NCBI GenBank assembly: GCA_937901125.1
Contig: CALCGT010000065.1
Span: 1-34,260, forward strand
DNA length: 34,260 bases
DNA from: an uncultured Clostridia bacterium
Lineage (GTDB): Bacteria > Bacillota > Clostridia > Lachnospirales > Anaerotignaceae
Reading direction: 5' to 3'
Positions 32,436-34,260 of this stretch are shown piece by piece (within the stretch, counting starts at the first letter, position 1; every line of letters starts with the position of its first letter). The position numbers and the translations under genes are program-made. The notes beneath the pieces were generated by a model that searched no databases, was not told where the DNA came from, and saw only the letters and a program-made list of their open reading frames with translations.

Positions 32436-32526
32436 GGAGATGTACCCAAGCGGCTGAAGGGACTGGTCTCGAAAACCGGCAGGCGGCTCAAAAAGTCGTG
32501 CGTGGGTTCAAATCCCACCATCTCCG
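32436..32526 (+). tRNA. tRNA-Ser (anticodon CGA)
   Basis: This 91-nt gene folds as a class II tRNA. The acceptor stem is GGAGATG with CATCTCC and discriminator G. The D arm includes CCCAAGCGGCTGAAGGG. The anticodon stem CTGGT/ACCGG surrounds loop CTCGAAA with anticodon CGA at 32470-32472 (reads UCG). A long variable arm and the T arm GTGGG-TTCAAAT-CCCAC follow. CCA is not encoded. It reads UCG serine codons, also read by the UGA isoacceptor, so disruption by integrated DNA could be tolerated. Its 3' end abuts an integrase gene. Confidence 0.95.
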
Positions 32527-32532
32527 TAGAAT

Positions 32533-32570
32533 AAAAGTCAGTAGTTAGTTTTATAACTGCTGACTTTTCT
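32533..32570. terminator. Terminator of tRNA-Ser overlapping the integrase 3' end
   Basis: AAAAGTCAG..AGTTA and TAACT..CTGACTTTT form a stem with one mismatch. TTTTCTTTTT follows on the plus strand and TTTTATT on the minus strand. It starts 7 bp after the tRNA and covers the integrase stop codon (32551-32553), so it can serve both convergent genes. Confidence 0.8.
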
Positions 32571-33735
32571 TTTTGTCATCAGAAGCAAAACCTAAACCAG
32601 TTAACATCGCATCTGCAGAAATCAGCTTTGAACTGTAATCCAAATGAGCATAAATATTTGCAGTTGTCGAAAAATCACTGTGGCCAAGCCATTCCTGAAT
32701 TTGCTTCATCGGAACGCCATTTTTCAAAAGTAATGATGCGCAACTATGCCTAAGATCGTGAAACCTGATGTGTCTTAATCCATTTTTATCAAGCAATTTG
32801 GGAAATCCCCAGGTTATATAATGAGGCTTCATTAAATCTCCAATTTCATTAACACATACATAGCCTATATAATCTTTTATATAGCTTCGTCCGCATAAAC
32901 GGCGATTTTCCTCCTGTTCCTCCCTCAACGCAAGAAGTCTTTCTCTTGCAAAAGGAACAAGCGGCAATGTACGTCTGCTCGATTTAGTCTTTGTAGTATC
33001 AGATGCAACCATAACAAGTTTACCATTCACATTACATTGCGTAACTGTATGCCGTACTGTAATCGTATTCTGCTCAAAATCAATCGCGTCCCATTTCAGT
33101 CCAATCACTTCACTTCGACGCAATCCATAAAAAGCTCCAAATAGAATGGGCAACTCTAATTTCGTTCCCTTTGCTGCTTCAAAAAGTGCATTAATCTCAT
33201 CCGCATCATAGAAACTACCAACATAATGTTCTCTTTTCGGACGCTCAACCTTATCAGCTGGATTTGCATCAATCAAGTCAATCTTAACAGCATACTTAAG
33301 TGCCTTGTGAATGTTTGCATGATAATGAATAACCGTAGAAGCACTGACACGCTCAAGTTCATAGAGATAGAATTCCTGAATATCCTTTGCAGTTAAGCTT
33401 TTAAGAGTAATTTCTTTTTCGCGGAAATAAGGTGCTATAATTCTCTCAACCATATTTGAATACGAAGCAAATGTCGGAATTGCAATCGATCCTTTGATAA
33501 TATCGAGCCATTTTTCCATGTAGTCTGCAAATAACATCTCTTCATCTATCCCCTTGGTATCTTCGGGAATGAAATTTTTCTTTACATCCGCCAGAAATGC
33601 CTCTGCACGTTTTTTGTTTCCTTTCACAGGAAATCCAGTAGAAATCCACTTAGTTTTTCTTTTGCCACAAGAATCCTTGTAGTTCAATACAGCATAATAA
33701 TATCCTTTCTTTTCACGAAGATGTCCTGCTACCAT
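32551..33735 (-). CDS. int: Tyrosine-type site-specific integrase
   Basis: The 394-aa product resembles integrases of phages and Tn916-like conjugative elements. It has an N-terminal arm-binding AP2-like domain (REKKGYYYAVLNYKD, KTKWISTGFP), a SAM-like core-binding domain (about 70-165), and a catalytic domain with R in YGLRRSEV, K in TTKTKSSRR, HDLRHSCASLLL (H-x-x-R), LGHSDFSTT and the nucleophile Tyr in ANIYAHLD. All catalytic residues are present, so it may be active. GGAGG lies 6 bp before the ATG at 33735. It abuts the tRNA-Ser 3' end, which is the expected attachment site. Confidence 0.95.
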   Translation of the reverse strand: MVAGHLREKKGYYYAVLNYKDSCGKRKTKWISTGFPVKGNKKRAEAFLADVKKNFIPEDTKGIDEEMLFADYMEKWLDIIKGSIAIPTFASYSNMVERIIAPYFREKEITLKSLTAKDIQEFYLYELERVSASTVIHYHANIHKALKYAVKIDLIDANPADKVERPKREHYVGSFYDADEINALFEAAKGTKLELPILFGAFYGLRRSEVIGLKWDAIDFEQNTITVRHTVTQCNVNGKLVMVASDTTKTKSSRRTLPLVPFARERLLALREEQEENRRLCGRSYIKDYIGYVCVNEIGDLMKPHYITWGFPKLLDKNGLRHIRFHDLRHSCASLLLKNGVPMKQIQEWLGHSDFSTTANIYAHLDYSSKLISADAMLTGLGFASDDKKKSQQL

Positions 33736-33787
33736 ACAATTCCTCCTTTTTATGCAAAGCAGAAACACCTACCTATACCCGAATCCT

Positions 33788-33816
33788 ATTATACCAGGAA
33801 CAGGTTTGAATGAAAA
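33788..33816 (-). promoter_or_regulatory. Putative integrase promoter
   Basis: On the minus strand TTTTCA (33816-33811) is 17 bp from TATAAT (33793-33788), about 50 bp before the integrase ATG. The -35 is weak. Confidence 0.5.
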
Positions 33817-33858
33817 AAATCTCTAACACACATTTCTATATATTTTATCATTTCATTC

Positions 33859-34092
33859 TTAACCAGATGTTTCTCCGCATCCGATACAAAGATATATAAA
33901 AAGATGAGCCTTGGGGATACGATAGGCCCTTCCCACCTTAAGACAGCAAATTTTTTCTTCTTTTAAAAGTCGATACCCTGTTTTCGTGCTAATCCCCAAA
34001 ACCTCACACATCTGTTCAACAGTCATAATATCAGGATAGTTTTTCAACATCAGCTTGTATGCATCTTTCTGAGAAATATTTGTTTTGTCCAT
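33859..34092 (-). CDS. Small HTH protein, excisionase (Xis)-like
   Basis: The 77-aa product carries a MerR-like winged helix of the excisionase type: DIMTVEQMCEVLGISTKTGY, RLLKEEKICCLKVGRAYRIP, KAHLFIYL. Such proteins bind att-site DNA and steer the integrase toward excision, or act as small regulators. GGGGGAGGG lies just before the ATG. It is upstream of int on the same strand, the usual xis-int order, with a 123-bp gap holding the int promoter. The C-terminal CIGCGETSG is cysteine-containing and unusual. Confidence 0.85.
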   Translation of the reverse strand: MDKTNISQKDAYKLMLKNYPDIMTVEQMCEVLGISTKTGYRLLKEEKICCLKVGRAYRIPKAHLFIYLCIGCGETSG

Positions 34093-34144
34093 AGCCCTCC
34101 CCCTTAAATTACACTATCATTCCATCTTCTTTCCATTTAACAAG

Positions 34145-34192
34145 AAAAAAACAGGTAAATCCCTTTTCTACAAATGAATTCACCTGTTTTTT
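34145..34192. terminator. Terminator upstream of the xis-like gene
   Basis: AAAAAACAGGTAAAT (34146-34160) pairs with the ATGAATTCACCTGTTTTTT side (34174-34192), with A or T runs on both ends. It probably ends a minus-strand gene of the integrated element lying right of the window. I see no supported gene in 34193-34260. Confidence 0.65.
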
Positions 34193-34260
34193 CCTCGTTA
34201 TTTTCATTCTTGAATTGTCAAGTCAAGTGCAACGATACAGAAAAATAAACTTCATAAGGG

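Noticed and set aside
1..34260. CRISPR array or toxin-antitoxin, restriction or other defence genes
   Set aside because: I looked for regularly spaced identical repeats and for such gene pairs and found none; the only regular spacing is the 180-bp tRNA-derived array.

Overview
The window reads as the chromosome of an anaerobic, endospore-forming low-GC Firmicute of class Clostridia, most likely Lachnospirales (Anaerotignum-like is a guess). The evidence is a complete spoIIIA operon, the clostridial order asp23-nusB-xseA-xseB-ispA-dxs-tlyA-nadK-argR-recN, HrcA/CIRCE control of clpB, an S-layer-homology protein, and strong AGGAGG-type ribosome sites. Most genes are on the minus strand. No plasmid, phage structural, CRISPR or classical defence genes are visible.

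Layout. Positions 1-331 hold the 5' end of a decayed IS3-family element next to the clpB stop. clpB (360-2942) has its own promoter wrapped in a CIRCE operator. A secreted GHL10-type glycoside hydrolase and a small unknown protein follow as a two-gene unit. On the plus strand is a bifunctional aroE-aroK fusion. Next come nifS and nifU on the minus strand (Fe-S cluster assembly), a lone XRE regulator on the plus strand, and a Cu/Zn superoxide dismutase-like gene. From 19222 down to 9709 runs one long minus-strand block of eleven genes: Asp23/Gls24, NusB, exonuclease VII (XseA and XseB), isoprenoid synthesis (IspA and Dxs), a DUF212 membrane protein, TlyA, NAD kinase, ArgR and RecN. It starts at a near-consensus promoter and ends at a hairpin terminator. 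Upstream lies spoIIIAA-AH (24092-19439), the mother-cell channel of sporulation, with an unusually short SpoIIIAF. A receiver-less LytTR regulator points away from it. Then come an SGNH esterase, an SLH-CAP surface protein, and a divergent type IIA topoisomerase pair (parE-like then parC-like) separated by a highly structured spacer.

The right end is accessory DNA. A tRNA-Ser(CGA) gene at 32436-32526 is preceded by two decayed copies of its own 5' half, so that three tRNA starts lie exactly 180 bp apart (32076, 32256, 32436). Immediately 3' of the tRNA sit a tyrosine integrase and a small excisionase-like HTH protein. This is the int/xis end of an integrated element whose body lies beyond the window. 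The locus looks like a repeatedly used integration hotspot, and the 180-bp array with its embedded GTTCTCCCC pairs is the most unusual structure here.

No gene in the window belongs to a clearly new system. The items most worth a second look are the tRNA-Ser 180-bp array, the structured parE-parC spacer, the truncated SpoIIIAF, and several regulatory hairpins and palindromes.
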